Counted from the first letter of the stretch, positions 27,781-36,968 are shown. The stretch is 64,000 nucleotides of DNA from Lichenicola cladoniae (GCF_013201075.1 NZ_CP053708.1:4531501-4595500), one strand, 5' to 3'. A program made the numbers and translations. The notes: a model not told the origin generated them from the letters alone.

Positions 27781-28815
27781 ATGAAGGTCGATGCGCGGCA
27801 GGCCGGGCGGCTGCTGAGTGCGCCCGGAGCTTTGCGCGCCATCCTGCTGCATGGCGAGGATACTGGCCTGATCCGCGAGCGCGCCGCCGATGCGGTGCGC
27901 GCGGCGGCGGGTACGCTCGATGATCCGTTCCGTGTCGCCACCCTCTCCCGCGATGCGCACGAACGCCTGGAGGAGGAGGTTACCGCGCTCTCCCTGACCG
28001 GCGGCCGGCGCGTGGTGTGGGTTCGCGATGCCACCGACGCGCTGGTGGCGCCGCTGAAGCGCGCCCTCGGAAAGCCGGGCGATACCCTGGTGGTGCTGGA
28101 GGGACCGGGCCTGGTCTCGCGTTCCAAGCTGCGCGCGCAGGTCGAGGCGATGCCGGACGGCGCGTCGATCGCCTGCTACCCGGAAGAGGGGCGGGCGCTG
28201 GAGGCGCAGGTGTCGCAGATGCTGGGCGCGAACAAGGTGCGGATCGACCCGGACGCGCTGGTCTGGCTGTGCTCCCGGCTCGGTGCCGACCGTGCGGCGA
28301 CGCGGGGCGAGGTGGAAAAGCTGGTGCTGTATGCAGGCGGCGCCGGGGATGGCGAGGGAAGCATCACGCTGGAGGATGCGATGGCCTGCACCGGCGATGC
28401 CGCCGGCGCCTCGCTGGACGATGCCGCATTCGCCGCGACCGCCGGCGACCGGGCCGGCGCCGACCTCGCGATCGAGCGCACGTTGGCCGAGGGGTCGAGC
28501 CCGATCGCGGTGGCGCGTGCGCTGTCGGGCCATCTGCACCGGTTGCGGCTCGCGCGGCTGGTCATGGAAGAAAGCGGCCAGGGCGCGCAGGACGCGATGC
28601 GGGCCTTGCGTCCGCCCGTGTTCTTCAAGCGGACGCAGGCCTTCGCGCAGGCGCTGTCGCTATGGAGTGCCGCCGGCCTGCTGCGGGCAGCCGAGCAGAC
28701 CCAGGCGCTCGAACTTGCCTGCAAACAGACCGGATCGCCCGACCTGGTGCTGTGCAAGCGGCACCTGGCAGTGATCGTAGGCCAGGCGCAGGCGAGCCGA
28801 GGCGTCCGGCATTGA
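27781..28815 (+). CDS. holA: DNA polymerase III delta subunit
   Basis: HolA is the clamp-loader delta subunit that opens the beta sliding clamp (344 residues, normal length). Recognised segments are an AAA+-like N-terminal domain (AILLHGEDTGLIRERAADAVRA), LLDE-type strand substituted by GDTLVVLEGPG, a middle domain with ALVWLCSRLGADRAATRGEVEKLVLYAG, and a C-terminal collar with FFKRTQAFAQALSLWSAAGL. It lies 21 bases past lptE. Position after leuS-lptE supports the call. Confidence 0.93.
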   Translation: MKVDARQAGRLLSAPGALRAILLHGEDTGLIRERAADAVRAAAGTLDDPFRVATLSRDAHERLEEEVTALSLTGGRRVVWVRDATDALVAPLKRALGKPGDTLVVLEGPGLVSRSKLRAQVEAMPDGASIACYPEEGRALEAQVSQMLGANKVRIDPDALVWLCSRLGADRAATRGEVEKLVLYAGGAGDGEGSITLEDAMACTGDAAGASLDDAAFAATAGDRAGADLAIERTLAEGSSPIAVARALSGHLHRLRLARLVMEESGQGAQDAMRALRPPVFFKRTQAFAQALSLWSAAGLLRAAEQTQALELACKQTGSPDLVLCKRHLAVIVGQAQASRGVRH

Positions 28816-28864
28816 CGGAGCATGTTGCCCGGAGCTCGGGCGTCGGCCTATAAGCGGCCTGGTT

Positions 28865-29173
28865 GTCCGCGTAGCTCAGCCGGATAGAGCACAGGATTCC
28901 TTGTCACCAACTGGGCGTCACGATGGGAAACCGCGTGATGGATCCGCTCAAAGTCGGGGAAAGCTGAGGCGCTCTATGCGCCGTGCCAATCCCGAGCCAA
29001 GCCCATCCGAAAGGATGGGAAGGTGTAGAGACTGGACGGGCGGCACCTAAGGGTTCCGGCCTAGGGTGAAGGGACAGTCCAGACCACGAACGCCACCCCA
29101 ACGGGTGGCGGCGGCGAAAGTCGAAGTGGGATGAATCCTGGGGCCGTGGGTTCGAATCCCGCCGCGGACACCA
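28865..29173 (+). tRNA. tRNA-Arg(CCU) gene interrupted by a group I intron
   Basis: Two exons, 28865-28901 and 29134-29173, join into a 77-base tRNA with an encoded CCA. The acceptor stem GTCCGCG pairs with CGCGGAC, the D stem GCTC with GAGC, and the anticodon stem CAGGA with TCCTG around loop TTCCTAA, giving anticodon CCT. The T stem GTGGG pairs with CCCGC around TTCGAAT. The discriminator is A and CCA follows (29171-29173). The insertion lies just after the last anticodon base. Interruption of tRNA-Arg(CCU) by a self-splicing intron is known from Agrobacterium and relatives. The gene begins 49 bases after holA. Confidence 0.93.
28902..29133 (+). ncRNA. Group I self-splicing intron in tRNA-Arg(CCU)
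   Basis: This 232-base intron lacks any endonuclease frame. The 5' exon ends in U and the intron ends in G (29133), as group I splicing needs. A candidate internal guide GGGAA (28925-28929) pairs with exon bases UUCCU (28897-28901), including the splice-site U-G wobble. Core matches to the Azoarcus-type intron include GAGCCAAGC (28994-29002), AAGGTGTAGAGACTGGACGG (29020-29039) and GGTGAAGGGACAGTCCAG. P7 can form from GACTG (29030-29034) and CAGTC (29075-29079). Supporting hairpins are CCCATCC-GAAA-GGATGGG (29002-29019) and an 8-base-pair stem at 29091-29110. Subgroup IC3 is likely (inference). Confidence 0.92.
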
Positions 29174-29213
29174 ATTTTCCCGATGACGACTAGCGCTTGC
29201 CGGGATCGAAAGC

Positions 29214-29249
29214 CCGGCGCCGACCGGAACAGGAAGGGCGCCGGTTTAT
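29214..29249. terminator. Probable intrinsic terminator between tRNA-Arg and TonB receptor
   Basis: CCGGCGCC (29214-29221) pairs with GGCGCCGG (29237-29244) over a 15-base loop, followed on the plus strand by TTTAT. It would end the rightward tRNA transcript. The leftward receptor gene stops at 29255, so the hairpin could serve it as well. Confidence 0.5.
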
Positions 29250-29254
29250 CTTGC

Positions 29255-32224
29255 TCAGAACTTGCCGGTGACACCGAAGCGGAACGCGCGGCCGAGGATA
29301 CCGGCGGTGGCCCAGGCCGGGTTGTACTGGTAGCCGCCATATGTGCCGGTATCGAGCGGCGGCCCCTTGTCGAAGACGTTGTAGATGTTGGTGTAGAGGT
29401 TGAGCCTGTTGGTCAGCGCATAGTTGATGGTCAGGTCGACGTCCACGAAGCTGGCGACGCCACAGCGCAGCGGATCGCCCGAAAAACCCTGCTGTGCCAT
29501 GCTGCAATCATTCAGCGTGCCGCCTCCAGTAACGTCTTCGGCGGTGAGCTTGTAGCCGCTGGTGTAGTTCATCGTCGCAGTCACCGCGAGGCGCTTGTAG
29601 GTGAAGGTATTGGCCCAGTTGGCGCGCCAGCGCGGCGTGCCGGAAGCTGAGCTGATGTTGGCTGGTCCGAGCGAGCCGGCATAGGACTGAAGGCCGGTGC
29701 CCGGGTATGTGATGGTATAGCCGAGGATGTAGGTCGCCTGGCCTGTGCTGGTCCATTTGATGTCCTGCAACGGGCGCGGCAGCGGGATGCGGGCCCCGAG
29801 CGCCAGGTCGATCCCGGACGTCACCAGTTTGGCGGCATTGATGTAGCCGAGATTGACGATCCCGGGACGCAGGATGGTGGCTTCCGGATGATCCGGATCG
29901 GCAACGTCGGGCGTCACGCTGATGCCGGAGGGGTATTCCTTGTTGGTGAAGTAGTTCGCCACCGGTCCGCTATAATCGGCCGTCGTGATGAAGTTGATCT
30001 TCTTGATATGGTAATAGTCCGCGGTCACGTTCAGCCAGGGCAGCGGGGTCAGCACGGTGCCGCCGGTGAAGCTGGTCGATTTTTCCGGTTTCAGCGCGGG
30101 ATTGCCGACGCTGTTCAGCCCGAGGTTATAGGTTGACGCATAGGTATCCGGCCCGGTGCCGGAGCTGTTCTGGTGCTGAGCCAGGAAAGCGGCATCGGTC
30201 GGTGTGTAGCTGATGTAACCGACTCCCGGCACCGCGTTGGTTTCCGGGAAGCTCGGTACCCGGAAACCCTTGGAGAAGGTGCCGCGGAACATGACCTTGT
30301 CGATCGGCCTCAGGATCACGCCGATCTTGGGCGCGAAATTGCTGAACCCTTCCGAATAGTTGTCGTAGCGGCCGGAGACGTTCACGTTGATCTGCTTGAT
30401 GAACGGGATGTCGGCCTCGAAATAGCCCGATCCCACCCGGCGGCTGCCGACGGCGCCGAAGCTCCTGAGCTGCGACAGATACTGCGCATTCGGGTTGGAC
30501 GGATCGTCCGGATTGGGGGTCGGGTCGTTGACCGATTCGTAACGTGCGTTGCCGCCAATACCCAAAGTCACCATGCCACCGGGCAGGCTGAACAATCCTT
30601 TCGAGAGCGTGACGTCGAGCGAATATTCCTGGCTGCTGTCGTTCTGCACCGATTTCGGCGCGATCGCATTGCGGACCGCGGCGCTGTTCTTCGACGGATC
30701 GACGAAATTATAGCTGCCTGTATTCACCGCGTTCAGGATGCCGGCGAAGGTCGGCACCCCGGTGACGGTCCGCTGCAGCGTATCGACCATGCCGACAAAG
30801 GACGCGTTGTACATCCAGTCGCCGCCCCAGCCCGAGTCGATCGACCCGTTGAGGCCGGTGGAGCCGCGATAGGTCTGGTTGAGGACCAGGTTCGTCGTAT
30901 TGAGATCGGCGAACCGGTAGTAGATCTGCGCCGGCAGGCCTTGCGCCGCGAACGGATTGTTCGGATTGAGCGTGCCGTTGGCAAGGTTTACGGGCAGCAC
31001 GATGTCTGTCAGGTCCGCATCGCCGGACGCGCTCTTCTGGCGGATCGAGCTCGGTCCCGAGACCGATCCGGTTGTAAAGACCTGGTTCTGGGCATAGCTG
31101 AACATCGCATAGGCCTGCGCCCGGTCGCTCAAATTCGCAGTACCACGCAAGTTAACGCTGATTCGCCGGTCGCTTGGGAACAGCAGCCGATAGTCGCCGA
31201 CCGTGTTCTGTTCGCAGACCGTGCCTTGTGCGACCACGTGTGTCGCGAGACCATTGCATCCGAGCGTCGGGCTGATCGGCTGCAGCAGGCCGGTGCTTCC
31301 ATCGGCGTTGACCGGCCGCACCTGGGCGACGCGCGTCGAGCCGATGCCTGAAATAGTGCCGTCGTTCTGGATGCCGTTCTCGTTGCCGTTCGACCCGGAC
31401 AGGCCGCGTAGGTCTCCGGTATCGTAGGGATAGCCACGGTCGCGGTTATAGATGATGTCGTCGTTCTGGTACTCGCCGTTCAGATAGACGTTGTAGCCAT
31501 CGCGATTGAGGTCGCCGACGCCGTAGGTCGCATACAGTCGCTGATGGCCGCCGTCGGCGCGCTGGCTGAGGCCGCCTTCCGCGCCGCCCTCGAATCCCTC
31601 GATCTGCTTGCGGGTGATGATGTTGACCACGCCGGCCACCGCGTCGGCGCCGTAGGTCGCGGATGCGCTATCCTGCTGCACGTCGATGGTCTGCACGATC
31701 GATTGCGGGATCGTATTGAGATCGACGAAGTTGCGCTGGCCGTCATCCGCCAGCGGGTAATAGGCGGCGCGCTGGCCGTCGATCAGCACCAGAGTCGAGT
31801 CGACCGTCAGGCCACGCAACGAGGCGCCGCTCGCGCCGATGGCGAAGGCACCGTTGCCGGAAAATGCGGCCGGCAGGCTGCCGCCGTTATTGGACGAGAC
31901 CTGCGAGAGCGCGGCAGCGACCGTGGTGATGCCGCGGACCTGCATGTCCTTGGCGGTCAGATGCGTGACGGGCGAAGCGCCCGACAAGTTCGGGTTGCGC
32001 AGGATGGAGCCGGTGACGGTGACAGTCTCGGCGGCGTCCTTGGTCGGTGCCGCGTCCTGTTTCAGCGCGGACGTAGCCGATGTCGTGCCGGCCGTGGTGC
32101 TGTCGATCGCCTGCTTGCCGGGGACAACAGGGGCCTGGGCGAGCGCCGGCGTGGCGATGCCAAGCGCAATGCACCCGGCGGTGGACAGCAGGAGAAGGTT
32201 TCGAAAGCCAACGAAAGCACTCAT
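29255..32224 (-). CDS. TonB-dependent outer membrane receptor
   Basis: This 989-residue outer-membrane receptor should import a substrate with TonB/ExbBD energy. The signal peptide ends ATPALA before residue 31. The plug domain covers about 65-200 (ETVTVTGSILRNPNL, LIDGQRAAYY, DSASATYGADAVAGVVNIIT). The barrel runs to the C-terminal phenylalanine (RFGVTGKF), which is the outer-membrane assembly signal. ATG 32224 is chosen because the signal peptide begins there; the longer frame to 32347 has no export features. The sequence resembles the large receptors of sphingomonads and acetic acid bacteria rather than classical siderophore receptors. No transporter partner is adjacent, so the substrate is open. 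Confidence 0.92.
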   Translation of the reverse strand: MSAFVGFRNLLLLSTAGCIALGIATPALAQAPVVPGKQAIDSTTAGTTSATSALKQDAAPTKDAAETVTVTGSILRNPNLSGASPVTHLTAKDMQVRGITTVAAALSQVSSNNGGSLPAAFSGNGAFAIGASGASLRGLTVDSTLVLIDGQRAAYYPLADDGQRNFVDLNTIPQSIVQTIDVQQDSASATYGADAVAGVVNIITRKQIEGFEGGAEGGLSQRADGGHQRLYATYGVGDLNRDGYNVYLNGEYQNDDIIYNRDRGYPYDTGDLRGLSGSNGNENGIQNDGTISGIGSTRVAQVRPVNADGSTGLLQPISPTLGCNGLATHVVAQGTVCEQNTVGDYRLLFPSDRRISVNLRGTANLSDRAQAYAMFSYAQNQVFTTGSVSGPSSIRQKSASGDADLTDIVLPVNLANGTLNPNNPFAAQGLPAQIYYRFADLNTTNLVLNQTYRGSTGLNGSIDSGWGGDWMYNASFVGMVDTLQRTVTGVPTFAGILNAVNTGSYNFVDPSKNSAAVRNAIAPKSVQNDSSQEYSLDVTLSKGLFSLPGGMVTLGIGGNARYESVNDPTPNPDDPSNPNAQYLSQLRSFGAVGSRRVGSGYFEADIPFIKQINVNVSGRYDNYSEGFSNFAPKIGVILRPIDKVMFRGTFSKGFRVPSFPETNAVPGVGYISYTPTDAAFLAQHQNSSGTGPDTYASTYNLGLNSVGNPALKPEKSTSFTGGTVLTPLPWLNVTADYYHIKKINFITTADYSGPVANYFTNKEYPSGISVTPDVADPDHPEATILRPGIVNLGYINAAKLVTSGIDLALGARIPLPRPLQDIKWTSTGQATYILGYTITYPGTGLQSYAGSLGPANISSASGTPRWRANWANTFTYKRLAVTATMNYTSGYKLTAEDVTGGGTLNDCSMAQQGFSGDPLRCGVASFVDVDLTINYALTNRLNLYTNIYNVFDKGPPLDTGTYGGYQYNPAWATAGILGRAFRFGVTGKF

Positions 32225-33158
32225 AGGCCTTGGGTCTCCGGTCTCTCGGGGGCATGCGCCGCAGGACACCGCGTTACGCAGAGCAACATTTGGTTGCAGA
32301 CCGATCAAAATCGTTCCAGCACCGATCCGCAATGCGCAACCTGCCATTCATAGCCCATGGCAATACGGTAGTTGTTTTTGTGCAACAGTGCCATGCGTTG
32401 GTTGCGCGACAAGCAGGGTGACGGCTGAGCCGCTGTCTCTGCCGCAACCGCTTCTTCGCCTTTACTTGAGGCTAAATACCGAAGGGAGCGGCCGTCGGTG
32501 CGACCGCAACCACCGGTGTGCCGTCATGCATGACGCCCCGACCCCGCCACCATCGCGAAAGCAATTGCTGCGATGGCTGATAGCTCAAGAGAGGAAGCAG
32601 CGCGCGCCTGGTGCGTCGCGCTCCCGGCTGGTACGCGTGCCGTTGGCTCCAGGACTACCAGGAACCGAATATATGTTGTCGAGCAGGCCATCGTGGCTTT
32701 GTGCTCGCGCTTGCATATCGAAAAGCCCTTTTGACGGCGCGGCCACAACCTTGAATGATGCTGACCTTCAATCGACGTGCTCGATAAGTCCCCGAGCACC
32801 TTAACCCCGCGCGAACCACCAGCTGGCAGCATGCAAAGGTCTCTGCTTTCCGAACTTTGTTACGGGCGGTCAGAGAACTAATGCCAGGTCGGACCATCCA
32901 ATCCATCAGCCGGGTAGCCATCGACCGGTTGAGGCCCCCACTCGCGCACCCTGTGCCTGAAGTTGCTGACACTCGTGCTCATGGTGCCCTGCTCAGACAG
33001 AAGCGACGAACGCTGGCGTGGTGCCACCGGCTCGGCTCCTGATGCCATCCCGCCGGACGCCTTTCGGCGCAGTCCCGCAACTCACGACTTGGGTCCGATG
33101 AACTTAGCCGTCCGACCGGACTTGGAAGGGTCGTAGTTCCGTTCCAGAGGATCAGCTG
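32225..33158. other. Gene-poor region upstream of TonB receptor and SDR
   Basis: These 934 bases hold no gene I can support. Short open frames exist on both strands (for example minus 32655-32972), but none has a recognisable motif or ribosome site, and codon use is unlike the neighbours. The region must include the receptor promoter at its left end and the SDR promoter at its right end. It could contain decayed coding sequence. Confidence 0.45.
32356..32395. promoter_or_regulatory. Nested inverted repeat upstream of the TonB receptor
   Basis: CATGGCA (32356-32362) is mirrored by TGCCATG (32389-32395), and inside it GTTG (32371-32374) by CAAC (32383-32386) around a T-rich centre. It lies about 130 bases upstream of the receptor start, a suitable place for an operator, but no known regulator site is recognised. 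It may also be chance. Confidence 0.3.
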
Positions 33159-34151
33159 ATGCCAAAGATCGCAGTCATCACCGGCGCAGGCGCCGGCGTG
33201 GGGCGGGCGACCGCGGAAGAGTTCGCACGCCAGGGCTACGATGTCGCCCTGCTCTCCCGCGACGAGGACCGGCTCGAGCGGGCTGTCGGCCAGCTTCGCC
33301 TCCATGGCATCCGCGCTCTCCCGATCCCGACCGATGTCGCCGACGCCGAAGCTGTCGAGGCCGCGGCGACGCGGGTCGAGGAAGAACTCGGGCCGATCGA
33401 CGTTTGGGTGAATGTCGCGATGGCCACGGTGTTCGCGCCGGTCAGCAAGCTGACCGCAGCCGAGTTCGAGCGCGGCACCAAGGTCACCTATCTTGGACAG
33501 GTGCACGGCACGATGGCGGCCCTGTCGCGCATGCGGACGCGGAACCGGGGCACCATCGTCAATGTAGGCTCGGCGCTAGGCTATCGGTCGGTGCCGTTGC
33601 AGTCGATCTATTGCGGAGCGAAATTCGCCATACGCGGATTCACCGACAGCCTCCGTTCGGAAATCATCCACGACAAGCTCGATGTGCACCTGACCATGGT
33701 CGACCTGCCGGCGATCAACACGCCCCAGTTCGACTGGGCAATGAACAAGATGGGCTTCAAGGCCAAGCCGGTGGCGCCGATCTACCAGCCAGAGGTTCCG
33801 GCGCGTGCAATATTCTTTGCAGCCACACACAAGCGACGGCAAATCTGGGTCGGCTATCCGACCGTGCAGGCGATCCTCGCCAACAGGATCGCGCCCGGGC
33901 TGATCGATCGCTATCTGGCCAAGGCCGGCTATAGCGGACAGCTGACCGGCACGCCGCTTGCCCCGGATGCGCCGGCAAACCTGTATGAGCCGGTACCTGG
34001 CGATTACGGCGCGCATGGCCGGTTCGACAAGAGGTCGAAAACCGGAAGCTGGGAAATGTTCACCGATCGTCACCGCATGGCATTCTGGGCAGCCGCCGGA
34101 ATCGGACTGGTGGCCGGCATCCACCTGATCGCCAGGCGACTGGACGTCTGA
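33159..34151 (+). CDS. SDR-family oxidoreductase with C-terminal membrane segment
   Basis: This 330-residue protein has a classical SDR domain in residues 1-230: cofactor motif TGAGAGVGRA, NVAMATVF in place of NNAG, catalytic Ser in VNVGSALGYRS, and YCGAKFA as Tyr-x3-Lys. It is followed by an extension of about 100 residues with a hydrophobic helix near the end (FWAAAGIGLVAGIHLIA, about 308-324). AGAGGATC precedes the ATG. The stop overlaps the GH15 start as TGATG, so the pair is co-translated. The substrate is unknown. The C-terminal anchor suggests association with the inner membrane. Confidence 0.87.
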   Translation: MPKIAVITGAGAGVGRATAEEFARQGYDVALLSRDEDRLERAVGQLRLHGIRALPIPTDVADAEAVEAAATRVEEELGPIDVWVNVAMATVFAPVSKLTAAEFERGTKVTYLGQVHGTMAALSRMRTRNRGTIVNVGSALGYRSVPLQSIYCGAKFAIRGFTDSLRSEIIHDKLDVHLTMVDLPAINTPQFDWAMNKMGFKAKPVAPIYQPEVPARAIFFAATHKRRQIWVGYPTVQAILANRIAPGLIDRYLAKAGYSGQLTGTPLAPDAPANLYEPVPGDYGAHGRFDKRSKTGSWEMFTDRHRMAFWAAAGIGLVAGIHLIARRLDV

Positions 34152-35944
34152 TGAGCAATCCCATCGAGGATTACGCACTGATCGGCGACGGCGAGACCGC
34201 AGCGCTGGTCAGCCGCGAGGGATCGATCGACTGGCTATGCTGGCCACGCTTCGACGACGATTCCTGTTTCGCGGCGCTGCTCGGCACGCCGGAGAATGGG
34301 CGCTGGCTGCTCAGGCCGGCCGTGACGGTCGTGTCAAGCAGCCGGCGCTACCAGCCCGATACGCTGGTGATGGAGACCGACCTGGAGACAGCGGATGGAG
34401 CGATCCGGTTGATCGATTTCATGCCGATGCGGGAAGGATCGACATCTTCGCTGGTACGAGTGGTTGTCGGGCTTCGTGGACAAGTGGTCAGCCGCATGGA
34501 GCTGCAACTGAGGTTCGACTACGGCACGCTGCCGCCCTGGAGCGAGCAGACCGCGGACGGAATTGTCGCGAAGGTCGGGCCCGACCTGATCGTTCTGCAC
34601 GCACCCGTGGCGATCGAGGTGCAGCAGCATATGAGCCAAGCGACATTCACTGTCGAAGTGGGGCAGCGCCTCGCCTTCGTGCTGAGCTACAGCCCGGCAC
34701 ATCTGCCGGTGCCATCGCGGATCGATGCGGAACGGGCGCTCACTATCACCCAGTCGTTCTGGCGTGAATGGTCCGGCCGCTTCGATGACAGCAGAACCCA
34801 GTGGCCGGAAGCGGTGCGCCGTTCGCTGATCACCCTGAAGGCAATGATCCACCGGCCGAGCGGCGGCCTGGTCGCCGCCCCGACCACATCGCTGCCCGAA
34901 GCGCCCGGCGGCAAGATGAACTGGGACTACCGCTATTGCTGGCTGCGCGACGCGACGTTCACCCTCGGCGCGCTGCTCAATGCCGGCTACCGGCACGAGG
35001 CGGAGCAATGGCGCGACTGGCTGCTGCGGGTGATCGCCGGATCTCCCGAACGGGTGCGGATCATGTACCGGATCGACGGCGCCCGGCATCTGAGCGAATG
35101 GTCGGTCGACGACCTGCCTGGCTATCGCCATGCGGTCCCGGTCCGGGTCGGCAACGCAGCGTCCACCCAGCACCAGATCGACGTGTTCGGCGAAGTGCTC
35201 GATTGTCTTAGTCTGGCTCGCGAAGGCGGCGTGCCGGCATCGGCCCAGCAGGCTTTCGCCGAGCGCAGGATCGTCGAGCATCTCGAGAACGTCTGGAACA
35301 CCAAGGGATCCGGCGTGTGGGAGTCCCGCGACGAGTTGCGGCAATATACCTATTCCAAGGCCATGGCATGGGTCGGCATCGATCGGTTCCTGCGGGAGTA
35401 TGGCGAGCGCCTGTCGGCATCGGGGGATGAAGATGCGGCCCTGGTCCATCGATTGTCGGCTCTGCGCCAGACCATTCACGACGAGGTCTGTCGCGAGGGC
35501 TGGAACGAGGGGCTCGGCACCTTCACCCAGTATTATGGCGGCCAGGAAATCGACGCGAGCCTGCTGCTGATGCCGCTCGTCGGGTTCCTGCCGGCAGACG
35601 ATCCGCGCATGAGATCGACGATCGACACCATCCAGCGAGAGCTCAGCGAGGACGGCCTGATCCGGCGCATGAAGGCAAAGTCCGATGGCCCCAATGAAGG
35701 TGCATTTCTTGCCTGCTCCTTCTGGATGGCGGACTGCCTCAACCTGCTGGGCCGAACCGATGAGGCCAAGGCCCAGCTTGAGCGAGCGTTGTCGGTCCGC
35801 AACGATGTCGGATTGCTGTCCGAAGAATACGACGTACCGGGTAGACACCTTGCCGGCAACTTTCCGCAGGCGCTTAGCCACCTGGCGCTAGTCAATACCG
35901 CCCTGGGGCTATCCGGCCCCGTACTGAATCGCGGCGGCGCATAA
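34151..35944 (+). CDS. Glycoside hydrolase family 15 protein
   Basis: This 597-residue GH15 protein belongs to the glucoamylase/trehalase-like clade of bacteria, which hydrolyses alpha-glucosides such as trehalose or maltosaccharides. An N-terminal beta-sandwich domain covers about 1-220 (IEDYALIGDGETAALVSREGSIDWLCWPRFD). The alpha/alpha-toroid (about 235-597) contains NWDYRYCWLRDATFTL, KAMAWVGIDR and GPNEGAFLACSFWMADCL with conserved acidic residues. There is no signal peptide, so it is cytoplasmic. It overlaps the SDR gene by one base. GH15 enzymes of this type are often trehalases in actinobacteria and acidophiles (family knowledge). Confidence 0.92.
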   Translation: MSNPIEDYALIGDGETAALVSREGSIDWLCWPRFDDDSCFAALLGTPENGRWLLRPAVTVVSSSRRYQPDTLVMETDLETADGAIRLIDFMPMREGSTSSLVRVVVGLRGQVVSRMELQLRFDYGTLPPWSEQTADGIVAKVGPDLIVLHAPVAIEVQQHMSQATFTVEVGQRLAFVLSYSPAHLPVPSRIDAERALTITQSFWREWSGRFDDSRTQWPEAVRRSLITLKAMIHRPSGGLVAAPTTSLPEAPGGKMNWDYRYCWLRDATFTLGALLNAGYRHEAEQWRDWLLRVIAGSPERVRIMYRIDGARHLSEWSVDDLPGYRHAVPVRVGNAASTQHQIDVFGEVLDCLSLAREGGVPASAQQAFAERRIVEHLENVWNTKGSGVWESRDELRQYTYSKAMAWVGIDRFLREYGERLSASGDEDAALVHRLSALRQTIHDEVCREGWNEGLGTFTQYYGGQEIDASLLLMPLVGFLPADDPRMRSTIDTIQRELSEDGLIRRMKAKSDGPNEGAFLACSFWMADCLNLLGRTDEAKAQLERALSVRNDVGLLSEEYDVPGRHLAGNFPQALSHLALVNTALGLSGPVLNRGGA

Positions 35945-36277
35945 CGGGATACGATAATTCTGGTTGCGCCGAAATCACCGCCACACTTTTAAGTGACCAT
36001 TAAAGTCAAACATGGTTGATCTATTATGGATCAGATCCGGGTCGTACCGCCGAAGCGTTTGCCATTCGGGGTCGGCCATGCGAGCTTCTTCGAGGCGGAG
36101 CCGGAAGGAAAATCGGGTGTTATATCGCTCTCTTCCTTGCGCGGACTGGGTGCGCAGAATGGGTGTATTATATAACGCACCGCTATCGGGACTCACGCGA
36201 GCGTGAACATTGACCGAATGCAGGCTTCAACGATTGCTTGCAACGCGATGCTCCTGCCGCTGCACTGCTCCTGATCG
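35945..36277. other. Intergenic region upstream of the respiratory operon
   Basis: These 333 bases are visibly richer in A and T than the surroundings and should carry the promoter of the act-cox operon. A TATATAA-type stretch lies at about 36171-36177. Near 35982-36012 the sequence ACTTTTAAGTGACCATTAAAGT looks like an imperfect inverted repeat and recalls terminal repeats of IS21-type elements, but no transposase gene remains. No RNA gene was seen. Confidence 0.4.
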
Positions 36278-36937
36278 ATGCGGCAGCTATTCGCCCCCGG
36301 CGCGGACGCGATCCTTCGCCTGGTATTCCTTGTTCTGGCCGTCATGGTCGTCGGAGGGCTGGCTGTCGTCAACGGTGTTTCCCGATCCGACTATTTCTAT
36401 GGTGTCGGGGTGGCACCCGAGCAGCCGGTCCCGTTCAGCCACAAACATCATTCCGGCGAACTCGGGCTCGACTGCCGCTACTGCCATACGTCGGTGGAGG
36501 TTGCGGCGACATCCGGGATCCCGCCGACCTGGACCTGCATGACCTGTCATTCGCAGATCTGGACCGGGTCGCAGATGCTGGCGCCGGTCCGCGAGAGCCT
36601 GGCCAACAACCGGCCGCTGCACTGGGCGCGCGTCAACCGGCTGCCCGAATACGTTTATTATAACCACTCGATCCACGTGACCAAAGGCATCGGCTGCTCG
36701 AGCTGCCACGGCGCGATGGACACGATGCAACTGACCTACCGGGCCAACGCCTTCAAGATGGAGTTCTGCATCACCTGCCATCGGAACCCGGAGAAGTTCA
36801 TCCGGCCAGCGGCGGAAGTGTGGAACATGTCGTGGAAGCCGGCGGCGGATCAGGCCGTACTCGGCAAGATGCTGGTCATGCAGAACCATATCCGTCCGGC
36901 AGCCCAACTCACCGACTGCTCGATATGCCATCGATGA
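36278..36937 (+). CDS. actA: Alternative complex III pentaheme cytochrome subunit ActA
   Basis: ActA is the multiheme c-type cytochrome of alternative complex III, a quinol:electron-acceptor oxidoreductase. This 219-residue protein has one N-terminal membrane helix (about 10-32) and five heme-binding motifs in order: CRYCH, CMTCH, CSSCH, CITCH and CSICH. The heme domain is therefore periplasmic. The count of five and the operon order match ActA of Rhodothermus-type complexes. No strong ribosome site is visible before the ATG. It opens an operon that runs through to coxD. Confidence 0.92.
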   Translation: MRQLFAPGADAILRLVFLVLAVMVVGGLAVVNGVSRSDYFYGVGVAPEQPVPFSHKHHSGELGLDCRYCHTSVEVAATSGIPPTWTCMTCHSQIWTGSQMLAPVRESLANNRPLHWARVNRLPEYVYYNHSIHVTKGIGCSSCHGAMDTMQLTYRANAFKMEFCITCHRNPEKFIRPAAEVWNMSWKPAADQAVLGKMLVMQNHIRPAAQLTDCSICHR

Positions 36938-36968
36938 CACAGCCCAGCCACGAAGGGATCATCTGATC

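Noticed and set aside
32524-32972. Overlapping small open frames as a possible toxin-antitoxin or IS gene
   Set aside because: No ribosome site, no family motif and no paired gene; codon use does not resemble the neighbours.
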